DNA of 33,717 bases from a bacterium (lineage in GTDB: Bacteria > Planctomycetota > Planctomycetia > Planctomycetales > Planctomycetaceae), in NCBI GenBank assembly GCA_016124895.1, contig WGMU01000119.1:1-33717 (forward strand), given 5' to 3'. Below, one piece after another: positions 1 through 7,351 of the stretch. The notes under the pieces were generated by a model. The model was not told where the DNA came from. It did not search any database and saw only the letters and a list, made by a program, of their open reading frames with translations. The number at the start of each line of letters is the position of its first letter. Position 1 is the stretch's first letter. A program made the translations under genes and the position numbers.

Positions 1-153
1 ACTGTCGCCGTGAAAGTCACCGAAGTCGTACTCGTTGGTGAATTCCCGCCGGGAAACCTGCGCCCGCGTCGACTGCCGCCGCATGAACTCAAGCTGCGAG
101 TCATCCAGCGCCCGATCAACAGCCTGAAAATAGACGTACTGATATTCGCTCAT
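1..153 (-). CDS. Conserved hypothetical protein, N-terminal 51 codons only (window edge)
   Basis: An ATG at 153 on the minus strand opens a frame that runs off the window start without a stop. The visible N-terminus begins MSEYQYVYFQAVDRALDD and continues to a segment reading EFTNEYDFGDFHGDS. I recognise this pattern (MSEYQYYxFxAxDRxL, then FxNxYxWGDFxGD) as the start of a widespread hypothetical protein found in planctomycetes and other bacteria, which I recall often lying beside SWIM zinc-finger genes; that association is memory, not visible here. It lies 85 bases downstream of the 120-residue gene on the same strand, so the two may be co-transcribed. Function is unknown and most of the protein is outside the window. 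Confidence 0.7.
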   Translation of the reverse strand, partial: MSEYQYVYFQAVDRALDDSQLEFMRRQSTRAQVSRREFTNEYDFGDFHGDS

Positions 154-238
154 GACTGCTTCCCAATGCACTTCTCAACGCAGACTCTGAGACGGAGCGG
201 CCGTCGAGCCATTCCGAGTCTTCGGCACTCCGCAATCA

Positions 239-601
239 TCACACAAACCGCCTCCACGCGAGATACGCGGCGAGAAACAGATGCCCGGCCGGCAGCGGTT
301 CGAGCACTTCAACCGATCGAGCATCAACGCGATACCGTTCCCCCTTGTGATCCACCACCAGATCAAGACCGAACTCACAATCATCCGGCCACTCCATCCC
401 GACGATGGTGACGTTCTCACCAATCACACGAGCCAGAAACGGAAACTGCAGTTCCTGCTCAATCATCGTCAGCAACCCGGAGTGCTGCTCACGCTCGTCA
501 TAACAGTCCACAGTCGCCTCTTCTCGAGCCTCCCGGACTGCGTCCTGGTCCAGTGTCGCGGTCCACGCGGTGGCGGCTTTCAGACGTCGAGGTCTTGCCA
601 T
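239..601 (-). CDS. Small acidic conserved hypothetical protein (120 aa)
   Basis: Complete minus-strand frame starting ATG at 601. The protein begins with a basic patch (MARPRRLKAA) and then becomes acidic, with a VDCYDEREQHSGLLTMI segment, a central hydrophobic FPFLARVIGENVTIVGMEW strand pair, and a C-terminus reading LEPLPAGHLFLAAYLAWRRF. This pattern is familiar from short bacterial proteins often labelled calcium-binding by automatic annotation, but I see no canonical EF-hand loop and would not assign calcium binding. It precedes the edge gene (1-153) on the same strand. Upstream on the same strand lies only the decayed csb2 remnant, so this gene probably has its own promoter in or near that relic. 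It appears intact, unlike its upstream neighbours. Confidence 0.7.
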   Translation of the reverse strand: MARPRRLKAATAWTATLDQDAVREAREEATVDCYDEREQHSGLLTMIEQELQFPFLARVIGENVTIVGMEWPDDCEFGLDLVVDHKGERYRVDARSVEVLEPLPAGHLFLAAYLAWRRFV

Positions 602-639
602 TGTGATTCACTCCATCGAGATCAACGGGACCGCGGAAA

Positions 640-1544
640 TCAGTATCGCTGAATGTCAGGGATAAACTGTCCGAGGCCGAAGTGGCAACCATAGCCGAGG
701 ACGACCGGGCCTCGAACTGGTTTGGTGAACGTCAGCCGGAAGCCGTAACCAAGCGTGCCTGCGTGACAGCCATTGCCGTTTGAGCGTTCACGGCGGAATT
801 TGAGCCAGAGTGTTTTTGTGCCGCCGAGTTGTGTTCCGCTTTCTTTGCCTTGTGACAGAAGTTCAATCTCCGTTGACGCAGCCAGGTCTGCCAATGACGC
901 CCGACGAGAGAGTTCGATCCGCACGGCCTCGCAGAGTTCCCGCCCCAGGCGGATGGATCATTTCGACTGGCTCCTTTCAGCTTCAAGTGGCGTGTCAGTA
1001 CAAACGGTGTGCGCGAGATCCATGTTTGAGACTCGGCGAGGATCAGTGACTGGCCGACCTTTTCATTGGTCCGATCAGCAGTTTCCGCGAAGTCTTTCGG
1101 ATGTCCGATGCCAAGCAGCACGAACTGCAGGTCATGGCCGTCGTCGCCGTAAGTTCGAGTAAAACTGGCGAGTGCCTCTTCGTCCTGCTGCGAGAATCCC
1201 ATCGGCGCATACACGGTGAATTGTGTGATCTTTGCACTGCCGCTGGCGGCCTCACACAGGAAGTGAGCATGCTGATGCGAATCGTCCAGCGGCGCGCCGT
1301 CAGGACGCTTGCCGGAGAACCCCTCTGCGGCGTTGTCATCGCCTTGCACGCGTTTCGAGCAGCCCATGAGGACACGGTGGACGCGTTCTCCGATGCGCAA
1401 GGCTTCCGTCAGACGCGGGACGACTTTTCCCGTCACGGCGTAGTGAGCAACGGTCGGATGTTCTGTTTTGCGTCGCCGTGGATGACGTACCGCAGGACGA
1501 TCCGCGTTGTACGAGAGGATTATTCGATCGAAGTCGAAGGGGGA
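640..1544 (-). pseudogene. csb2: Relic of type I-G (I-U) CRISPR protein Csb2 (Cas5-Cas6-type), C-terminal half, frameshifted
   Basis: Csb2 (GSU0054 family) is the Cas5/Cas6-like crRNA-processing subunit of type I-G, formerly I-U, CRISPR systems. From about 1544 downward the minus strand reads a leader ending VPRLTEALRIGERVHRVLMG, then FSGKRPDGAPLDDSHQHAHFL, ITQFTVYAPMGFSQQDEEAL, LQFVLLGIG and WISRTPFVLTRHLKLKG, which follow the Csb2 order (LSGK-DG-PL-HAHFLP, VxAPxGF, LLLxGLG, WVSxTPFVxxRHLK). Around 943-947, in a G-rich run, the frame shifts by one base. The second frame continues RELCEAVRIELSRRASLADL, TLWLKFRRER and FTKPVRGPVVLGYGCHFGLG to a stop at 640-642. The N-terminal half is missing: homology stops about 20 bases before the transposase relic. 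No other cas gene or array accompanies it. It is non-functional as read. Confidence 0.75.
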
Positions 1545-2226
1545 TGTTCCGGAGGCCACCAGCATGGAAGCGTGGGTGGAACAGGAAATTGAAGCGTGCA
1601 GATTTCCGGACGAACGACTCAAGAACCGCCTGGGCAGACTGGTGACGGCGTTGAGCAAGCGAATCGGAGCGACCATTCCCGGAGCCTGCCAGGACTGGGC
1701 GGCCACGAAAGCCGCATGACAGAAAGTCAATCCGCTGGAAGCTGGTGACCAATCTCCCAGTGCCGACGCTGGCTTCGGCCGTGGAGAAACTCGACTGGTA
1801 TGCGCAACGCTGGAAGATCGAGACATTTCACAAGGTGTTGAAGTGGGGCTGCAGGGCCGAGGATCCCAAACTTCGAACGGCCGAGCGTCTGACCAATCCG
1901 CTTGCCGTGTTCTGCATCATCGCCTGGCGTGTGTTCTGGCTGACCATGATCAATCGCGCTGAAGTCACCCCGCCGATCACGTCCGTCTTCACGGCAGCAG
2001 AAGTCGAAATACGCGATCGACTCTCTCCAGACAGCGAGAGACCAACTCCAGCCTCTGTGTCGAACTACATCGCTGCAGTGGCCAGGCCGGGAGGATACCT
2101 TGCACGAGGAAAAGACCCACCGCCCGGTAACACAGTCCTGTGGCGAGGCCTGTCAAGGCTCACTGACATCCAACTGGGATTCGAACTCGCGCGGAGATGT
2201 GGGTAACAGCAAGCTTCGCCGGGCGC
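1545..2226 (+). mobile_element. Degenerate Tn5-like (IS4-superfamily) insertion sequence, ends not identifiable
   Basis: The element is inferred from the transposase remnant inside it. Its outer limits are bracketed by where Csb2 homology stops on the left (about 1544) and where the AlbA_2-type relic begins on the right (2227). I looked for matching terminal inverted repeats and a target duplication at those two places and found none, so the ends have probably decayed or been deleted. Confidence 0.5.
1564..2206 (+). pseudogene. Tn5-like transposase remnant with internal deletion
   Basis: Two pieces of one transposase are juxtaposed. The first (ATG 1564 to TGA 1717-1719) reads MEAWVEQEIEACRFPDERL, then NRLGRLV, then GATIPGACQDWAATKAA, which is the N-terminal Tn5-type DNA-binding domain; family members normally continue with YRFF. 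The second piece, in another frame from about 1721 to the TAA at 2204-2206, reads IRWKLVTNLPV and then WYAQRWKIETFHKVLK, an exact Y-(2)-R-(3)-E-(6)-K signature that holds the catalytic glutamate, and ends LTDIQLGFELARRCG. The section between them, which should carry both catalytic aspartates, is gone, so the protein cannot be active. The deletion point lies near 1716-1730. Confidence 0.85.
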
Positions 2227-2520
2227 TTACAATATCCGCCGCCCCAACGGACGGTTAAACATCTCTGCGCATTATGTCGCAAGATCACGTTGAATCTTGT
2301 CGGGATCATCAAGTCCTCGCGCGGTGCAGACGGGACAGAAGAGCGTCTTTGTCTCGGCGTCGACGCCGAGAATCGGATACCCGCCACCGAGCCCAGGCTC
2401 GTTACAGAATGCTCAGCTTGTTTCGAGGATCGACTTGTCAACTGCCGAGCTTCGTTTGGCTTCGAGACGTTCGTGTTCGTCGGACTCGTTGAACTCTTTG
2501 AGAACCGTTTCAGCATCCAT
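2227..2520 (-). pseudogene. N-terminal relic of a Schlafen/AlbA_2-domain (RecG-like ATP-binding) protein with in-frame stops
   Basis: From an ATG at 2518-2520 on the minus strand, one continuous frame reads MDAETVLKEFNESDEHERLE, AKRSSAVDKSILETS, a TGA at 2413-2415, AFCNEPGLGGGYPILGVD, ARGLDDPDKIQRDLAT, a TAA at 2272-2274, CAEMFNRPLGRRIL and a TAA at 2227-2229. Removing the stops gives the typical order of the AlbA_2 domain (formerly AAA_4): E-x-K, DK-ILET-AFxNEPGLGGGY-LLGV, DPDK-Q-DLA-QCA--FNRP. Family proteins continue for several hundred more residues, absent here. Members are DNA-binding or predicted regulators and often sit near restriction-modification genes. No reading-frame choice restores it, so I treat it as dead rather than recoded. 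Confidence 0.65.
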
Positions 2521-2591
2521 CACATCACCGAGGTCAGTTTGTCTGGCATTACTCTCAGGTTACGGCCTCGAATGTTACCCGCCGGTACGGG

Positions 2592-2786
2592 CTGGTTTTA
2601 GCAACCAAGGTTCAAGGGCCGGACCAGATCGGCAACATGGTCCTCGACAACCTGCGAAAGATGGGCATCCAGAACCGCGTGAAGGACGAGCGGCTGAAGA
2701 TCGACGCGCTCGCCCCGTGGCCCGGCGAGTGGATTCACGCCGTCGGCGGGTACACTGGCAAAGTCGGCGACGTCCGCAAAGTCGCG
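2592..2786 (+). pseudogene. Fragment resembling a C-terminal region of a site-specific DNA methyltransferase
   Basis: The plus-strand frame reads LVLATKVQGPDQIGNMVLDN, LRKMGIQNRVKDERLKIDAL, APWPGEWIHAVGGYTGK and VGDVRKVA. I recognise the order GPDQIGNMVLDNLRK-G-QN-VK-ERL, WIHAxGxYT, RxVA from the C-terminal part of adenine-specific methyltransferases related to type III restriction-modification enzymes, where it is followed by an IGPExGTV strand. Here the similarity stops after RKVA and runs into unrelated sequence, and no methyltransferase catalytic motifs (DPPY, FxGxG) occur upstream. It is therefore a fragment, not a gene. The family call is from memory of the pattern and is less secure than the neighbouring relics. 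Confidence 0.45.
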
Positions 2787-2880
2787 TCATACTCAAAAAC
2801 CATCCAGACAAAAGCCCCCCACCCTGAACCAGGACCTTCACAGCACTGGTCGGGAGACCCGCGCCCAGCGGAGTATTGCC

Positions 2881-5800
2881 ATGAGAACGATGCTGTTTGC
2901 TTTGAGCGTCCTTGTGATGCCCGTCGCTGTCGCCAGCGCTGCGGATGCTCCGCGTGTCAGTTTCGAGAAGGACATCCGGCCGCTGTTGTCGGACCGCTGC
3001 TTTCACTGTCACGGGCCGGATGAGAAGACGCGTGAAGCGTCGCTGCGGCTTGATCGCAGGGACGCGGCGCTGGCGAGTCACGATGGTGAGACGGCGATCG
3101 TGCCCGGCAAGCCGGAAGCCAGTGGCGTCTGGCAGCGAATCAGCAGCGACGATCCTGATTTGAAAATGCCGCCACCAGATTCGGGTAAGACGCTGAATGC
3201 TGCCGAGGTCGACCTCATTCGCCGCTGGATCGAACAGGGCGCCGACTGGACCGAGCACTGGTCCTTCATGCCGCCACAGAAGGCCGAACTCCCGACCGTC
3301 GTGATGATTGACGGCAAAGCCTGGCCGCGCAACGCGATCGACCACTTTGTCCTCGCCAGGCTGCAGAGCGAGGGTCTGCAGCCGTCGAATGAGGCGGCGA
3401 AGCAGACGTTGATTCGGCGACTGAGTTTTGATCTGATCGGGCTGCCGCCGACCTGGGACGAGGTGCAGACATTTGTCGGTGATGACTCGCCAGACGCATA
3501 TGACAGGCTGGTCGATCGGCTGCTCCAGTCAAAACACTTTGGCGAGCGGATGGCGATGGTGTGGCTCGACGCCGCCCGCTATTCGGACACGGACGGTTAT
3601 CAGGGCGACGGGTCCCGCACCAACTGGCCGTGGCGCGACTGGGTCATTGACGCGTACAACCGCGACATGCCCTTTGACGAATTCACGGTCGAGCAGTTTG
3701 CCGGCGACCTGCTGCCGAACGCGACTCCCGAGCAGCAACTGGCGACCTGCTTTCACCGCAACCATATGACCAACGGCGAAGGCGGCCGCGATCCGGAAGA
3801 GTCGCGGGTTGATTACGTCATCGACCGGTTGAATACGATCGGCACGGTGTGGCTCGGCCTGACACTCAACTGCTGCCAGTGCCACAGTCACAAGTACGAC
3901 CCGATCAGTCAGAGCGAGTACTACCAGCTTTCAGCGTTCTTCAACTCAATCGACGAAGACGGCCGCGCAGGGCTCGGGCGAGCGAAGCCGTATCTCAAAT
4001 ACAAGTCGTCGTATGCCGCGGCCTCGGTCGAGTCGTCGTCGCAGCTTGTCGATATGCGCAAAGCCAGACTGGCCGCGGTCCGTGCGAACGCAGAGAAGGA
4101 CTTCAGCGTCTGGTTGGCCGAACAGCGAGAGACAATCGAGAAGACCGGCGGCTTCTCCACCTGGCAGACGCTGGTCGCGGATGACCTGTCGACGACCGAC
4201 GGCACGCAGCTCGCGCAGCAGAATGACGGCGTGATTGTCGCTTCGGGGCCGAATCCGCGGCACGAGGATTACCGCATCGTGGCGCCGAATCCGCTCGAAG
4301 CAATCAGCCGCGAACTCACCGGGTTGAAGCTCGAAGTCCTGCCGCATTCTTCGCACACGAACGGCGGGCTGTCGCGGTCGGAAAGCGGCGACGTGATTCT
4401 CACAAACCTGAAGGTCAGCGTGCGTTCGCGCGGCGGCAGTCTGGTTCGCGAGATTCCAATCAGCTCGGCTGTGGCGAATTTCTCGGCGAAGAAGGAATCG
4501 AGCAAGGCGTACGGGCCGATTACCGACGTGCTCGACGATGACCCGCGCACCGGCTGGACGACACGCGGCAGCGACGTCAAGGAACCAAAGGTCGCGGTCT
4601 TTGCGTTTAAGTCGCCGGTGTCGGTTGGGCCGGACGACGAACTGCTGATCGAACTGCGACACCGATCGCTCGACGGCCAGCACAATACTGGCCGCTTCCG
4701 GTTGAGTGTCTCGCGGTGGCCCGGTCCAACGGTGCGGTCAGTTGACGCGTCGGCGCTCGAAGACTTCGCGGCGCTGAAAGACCGCAGCGAGGCCGCGCTG
4801 CCGGGCGACCTGCGCAAGCGGCTGCTCGATCAGTTCTTCGCGGGCCGAGCGGACGTGCTTGCTGCTGAGGACGCAATTGCACGAGCGAACTCGCAGCTTG
4901 GCGAGATGAAGAAAGCAGCCGGCGAGCTAAGCGTCATGGTGCTCGGCGAGCGGAAGGAGAAACGTCCGAGTCACGTGTTGATTCGCGGTGCCTGGGATAA
5001 GCCGGGTGATGAGGTTTCATACGGCGTTCCGCAGGCCGTGCTGCCGTGGTCGGTGCCGCTGCCGACTTCGAGCGCCGGGGAACAAAACGCGGAAGCAGCG
5101 AGACCAACGCGGCTCGAACTGGCGAAGTGGCTCGTCGATCGTCGCAACCCGCTGACGGCTCGCGTCACGGTCAATCGTTACTGGCAGATGATTTTCGGCG
5201 ACGGACTCGTGCGCACGCCGGAAGACTTCGGGGCTCAGGGCGAACCGCCGACGCATCCGCAGTTACTCGACTGGCTGGCGGTCGAGTTCGTCGACAGCGA
5301 CTGGGACATCAGGCACATCCTGCGACTGATCGTGACGAGTGCCACTTACCGGCAGAGTTCCAGTGTTTCTACAGAACTGCTCGCACGCGATCCAGAGAAC
5401 CGGCTGCTGGCGCGAGCGCCACGGTATCGCCTGCCTGCGTGGATGATTCGAGACGGGGCGTTGCGGTCGAGCGGGCTGCTGAACCCGCAGATTGGTGGGC
5501 CGCCGGTTTATCCGTATCAGCCGCCGGGAATCTGGGCGGAAAACACAATGGGCCGTTTCCACTATCAGCCGACGGAAGGCCCGGATCAGTTCCGCCGGAC
5601 GGTCTACGCCTTCTGGCGCCGTTCGGTCGCGCCAACGTTCCTGTTCGACTCCGCACAACGCCGCGTCTGCCAGATCAAAGTTTCACGAACGAATACGCCG
5701 CTGCAGGCGCTGACACTGCTGAACGATCACACGCTCCGCGAGGCCTCGCTGCGTCTGGCCGAACGCGCCTGCGATTCGGCAGAGTCGGCAGATGATCGCG

Positions 5801-6045
5801 TGACGTTTCTCGTCGAGCAGATTCTGACGCGCGAACCGGCGGCGAATGAACGGTCGCTGTTGAGCGATGAACTGAATCAGGCGGCACGCTACTTCGGAGA
5901 GAATCCGGAGGCTGCGTCGCGCTTTGTCATGCAGCAGCCCGAGGCGGCAGAAGAGAGTCAGAGCCTGAGAACGGAAGAAATCGCCGCTGCAACGGTCGTT
6001 GCCTCAACGTTGCTGAACCTCGACGAAGCGATGACACGCGAGTGA
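2881..6045 (+). CDS. PSD1-type protein: PSCyt1 cytochrome c, DUF1549 and DUF1553 domains (1054 aa)
   Basis: The protein starts at ATG 2881 with a GGAG-like ribosome-binding sequence just upstream and a clear signal peptide (MRTMLFALSVLVMPVAVASA). A heme-binding C-x-x-C-H lies at residues 40-44 (CFHCH) inside a PSCyt1 module, followed by DUF1549 (about 150-360, beginning NAIDHFVLARLQ), a variable middle region of about 350 residues that looks like an inserted beta-rich domain, and DUF1553 (about 735-1010, with TARVTVNRYWQMIFGDGLV and TNTPLQALTLLND). These proteins are greatly expanded in planctomycetes, are predicted periplasmic and are often linked to polysaccharide degradation, but their biochemistry is not established. 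The usual partner, a DUF1501 (sulfatase-like) gene directly downstream, is absent; the next gene is a convergent parA. It appears full length. Confidence 0.93.
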   Translation: MRTMLFALSVLVMPVAVASAADAPRVSFEKDIRPLLSDRCFHCHGPDEKTREASLRLDRRDAALASHDGETAIVPGKPEASGVWQRISSDDPDLKMPPPDSGKTLNAAEVDLIRRWIEQGADWTEHWSFMPPQKAELPTVVMIDGKAWPRNAIDHFVLARLQSEGLQPSNEAAKQTLIRRLSFDLIGLPPTWDEVQTFVGDDSPDAYDRLVDRLLQSKHFGERMAMVWLDAARYSDTDGYQGDGSRTNWPWRDWVIDAYNRDMPFDEFTVEQFAGDLLPNATPEQQLATCFHRNHMTNGEGGRDPEESRVDYVIDRLNTIGTVWLGLTLNCCQCHSHKYDPISQSEYYQLSAFFNSIDEDGRAGLGRAKPYLKYKSSYAAASVESSSQLVDMRKARLAAVRANAEKDFSVWLAEQRETIEKTGGFSTWQTLVADDLSTTDGTQLAQQNDGVIVASGPNPRHEDYRIVAPNPLEAISRELTGLKLEVLPHSSHTNGGLSRSESGDVILTNLKVSVRSRGGSLVREIPISSAVANFSAKKESSKAYGPITDVLDDDPRTGWTTRGSDVKEPKVAVFAFKSPVSVGPDDELLIELRHRSLDGQHNTGRFRLSVSRWPGPTVRSVDASALEDFAALKDRSEAALPGDLRKRLLDQFFAGRADVLAAEDAIARANSQLGEMKKAAGELSVMVLGERKEKRPSHVLIRGAWDKPGDEVSYGVPQAVLPWSVPLPTSSAGEQNAEAARPTRLELAKWLVDRRNPLTARVTVNRYWQMIFGDGLVRTPEDFGAQGEPPTHPQLLDWLAVEFVDSDWDIRHILRLIVTSATYRQSSSVSTELLARDPENRLLARAPRYRLPAWMIRDGALRSSGLLNPQIGGPPVYPYQPPGIWAENTMGRFHYQPTEGPDQFRRTVYAFWRRSVAPTFLFDSAQRRVCQIKVSRTNTPLQALTLLNDHTLREASLRLAERACDSAESADDRVTFLVEQILTREPAANERSLLSDELNQAARYFGENPEAASRFVMQQPEAAEESQSLRTEEIAAATVVASTLLNLDEAMTRE

Positions 6046-6074
6046 CGATTCGACGTGACTTCTGTTGTCAACCC

Positions 6075-6103
6075 GTAGCGAAACTCTGCACGAGTTTCAC
6101 TAC
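6075..6103. terminator. Hairpin between convergent genes, likely bidirectional terminator
   Basis: GTAGCGAAACTC (6075-6086) and GAGTTTCACTAC (6092-6103) form a 12-base stem with one mismatch around a 5-base loop. It sits in the 83-base gap between the converging PSD1 gene and parA. No T-run follows on either side, so rho-independence is uncertain. Confidence 0.5.
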
Positions 6104-6128
6104 CGCGGTCCGTCGTCGACGAGCAGCA

Positions 6129-6965
6129 TTACGCCGCGCGACGTAACGGCGACTCAGGCGTCACCAGCGCCGGCTGTTCCATCGCAAGGACTTCGCTGAC
6201 CAGGTTGCCGTAGTCTTCGGCGCCGGGACACTTCGCAGCGTACTCGAAGATCGACTGACCATAACTCGGAGCTTCGGCCAGCTTGATGTTGCGGCGGATG
6301 CGTGATTCAAAGATGCGGGCGTCGGCCCAGGGCATGTCGGAATCGCTGCGGCTCAGAAAGTCGTTCAGATCGTCGCAGACGTCGGCGGCCAGCCGCGTTC
6401 CGGTTTCGTACAGGCAGAGCATGATGCCTGTCACACGCAGACTGCGGTTCAACCGGCTGCGGACGAGTGCCGTCGTTGAGAGCAGTTTCGAGAGCCCCTG
6501 CAGCGCGAAGAAGTGCGGCTGCAACGGAATGAAGACCTCGCTGGCGGCGGTCAACGCGTTGATCGTCAGTACGCCGAGCGACGGTGGGCAGTCCATGATC
6601 ACGTAGCCGAATGCCTCAGTTTCGGCGAGCTTCCGCAGGGCATCACGGAGCACGACTTCCCGATTGGGAGCGTCGACCAGTTCAAGTTCCGCGGCGGCCA
6701 GGTCAACGTTCGACGGCGCGACCCACAGGTTTTCAGCGACGAGATGCCGGACCACGCTGAGCGGTTTCTGCCCCGTAAAGACGTCGTAAATCGTCGGGAT
6801 CTCGCCGACTGCTTCGACGCCCAGATGCAGAGAGCCGTGGCCCTGCGGATCGAGGTCGATGAGCAGAACCTTCTTCCCGGCTGCGGCCAGTCCGGCTGCC
6901 AGGTTGACGCTGCTGGTCGTCTTCCCGACGCCGCCCTTCTGGTTCATTACAGCAATCGTGCGCAT
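6129..6965 (-). CDS. ParA/Soj-family partitioning ATPase (278 aa), no ParB neighbour
   Basis: A deviant Walker A motif, KGGVGKTT (residues 10-17, signature lysine at 11 or equivalent, catalytic lysine 15), is followed by [10 protein letters not shown] and, near residue 130, [11 protein letters not shown] (Walker B), all standard for ParA/MinD P-loop ATPases that position DNA or protein cargo. I place the start at ATG 6965 rather than the GTG at 6980, because GGAAGGGA lies at ideal distance before the former and the protein then begins [12 protein letters not shown] as the family does. A -10-like TATACT on the minus strand (7053-7058) could be part of its promoter, though no good -35 is evident. 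There is no parB or parS-like site nearby, so it may act on something other than the chromosome origin. A trailing [12 protein letters not shown] tail is unremarkable. Confidence 0.92.
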   Translation of the reverse strand: MRTIAVMNQKGGVGKTTSSVNLAAGLAAAGKKVLLIDLDPQGHGSLHLGVEAVGEIPTIYDVFTGQKPLSVVRHLVAENLWVAPSNVDLAAAELELVDAPNREVVLRDALRKLAETEAFGYVIMDCPPSLGVLTINALTAASEVFIPLQPHFFALQGLSKLLSTTALVRSRLNRSLRVTGIMLCLYETGTRLAADVCDDLNDFLSRSDSDMPWADARIFESRIRRNIKLAEAPSYGQSIFEYAAKCPGAEDYGNLVSEVLAMEQPALVTPESPLRRAA

Positions 6966-7351
6966 CGGAGTCCCTTCCACACGCGGTATCTGATGAAGCG
7001 GTACTCAACGGGTTCGTTCAGCGAATCCCGAGCTGTCTGAGTCGAATCGGCGAGTATAGCCGCGACCGGAAAACTCAGGAAAGATGGACCGTTGCAGGTC
7101 TGCGATCCCGCGACTGGCAGACGGCAGCAAGCCTCGGCAACTCGGCATCCTGTGCGTTTGGAAACTGAAGCTGCCGCGTGTAACTGATCTTGTCTCGAAA
7201 TGGCGATTTTCCGCACACTGCAGCTCCCACCGTCAATCCGTTGGCGGTCCCACCTCGATCAGCCCCGGCCGGAATCGCGTCCTGCGGTTTTGCGGGGACT
7301 CCCAATCGACATTCCAGTCAATCTCCGTCCTCTGAATCAGGGGTCCGCACA
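6966..7351. other. Divergent intergenic region between parA and the M48 protease gene
   Basis: 386 bases separating two divergently transcribed genes, so both promoters should lie here. The only element I can point to is a minus-strand TATACT at 7053-7058, upstream of parA. An open frame extending the protease gene upstream to 7190 lacks any family-like sequence and is not used. No RNA gene or clear operator was seen. Confidence 0.4.

Noticed and set aside
732-1826. A 364-codon minus-strand frame that could be called a complete gene
   Set aside because: Only about 1544 down to 940 of it resembles a protein family (Csb2). Its first third is antisense to the transposase relic, and its last part is out of frame with the true Csb2 C-terminus, so it is a chance fusion of relic and shadow sequence.
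2165-2200. GAGTTCGAATCCC on the minus strand, resembling a tRNA T-arm
   Set aside because: The flanking bases do not pair into a T-stem, there is no acceptor or anticodon arm, and the plus strand encodes the conserved transposase end LGFELARR.
2413-2415. In-frame TGA codons (here and at 14377) as possible selenocysteine or recoding sites
   Set aside because: Both interrupt families that do not use selenocysteine, both reading frames are also truncated, and the first has an additional TAA, so ordinary gene decay explains them.
602-2880. A CRISPR array accompanying the csb2 relic
   Set aside because: I looked for regularly spaced direct repeats of 25-40 bases in the relic region and found none.
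7190-7351. Upstream extension of the M48 protease
   Set aside because: The extra 54 residues have no family-like sequence, whereas ATG 7352 has a ribosome-binding sequence and gives a lipoprotein-type signal.
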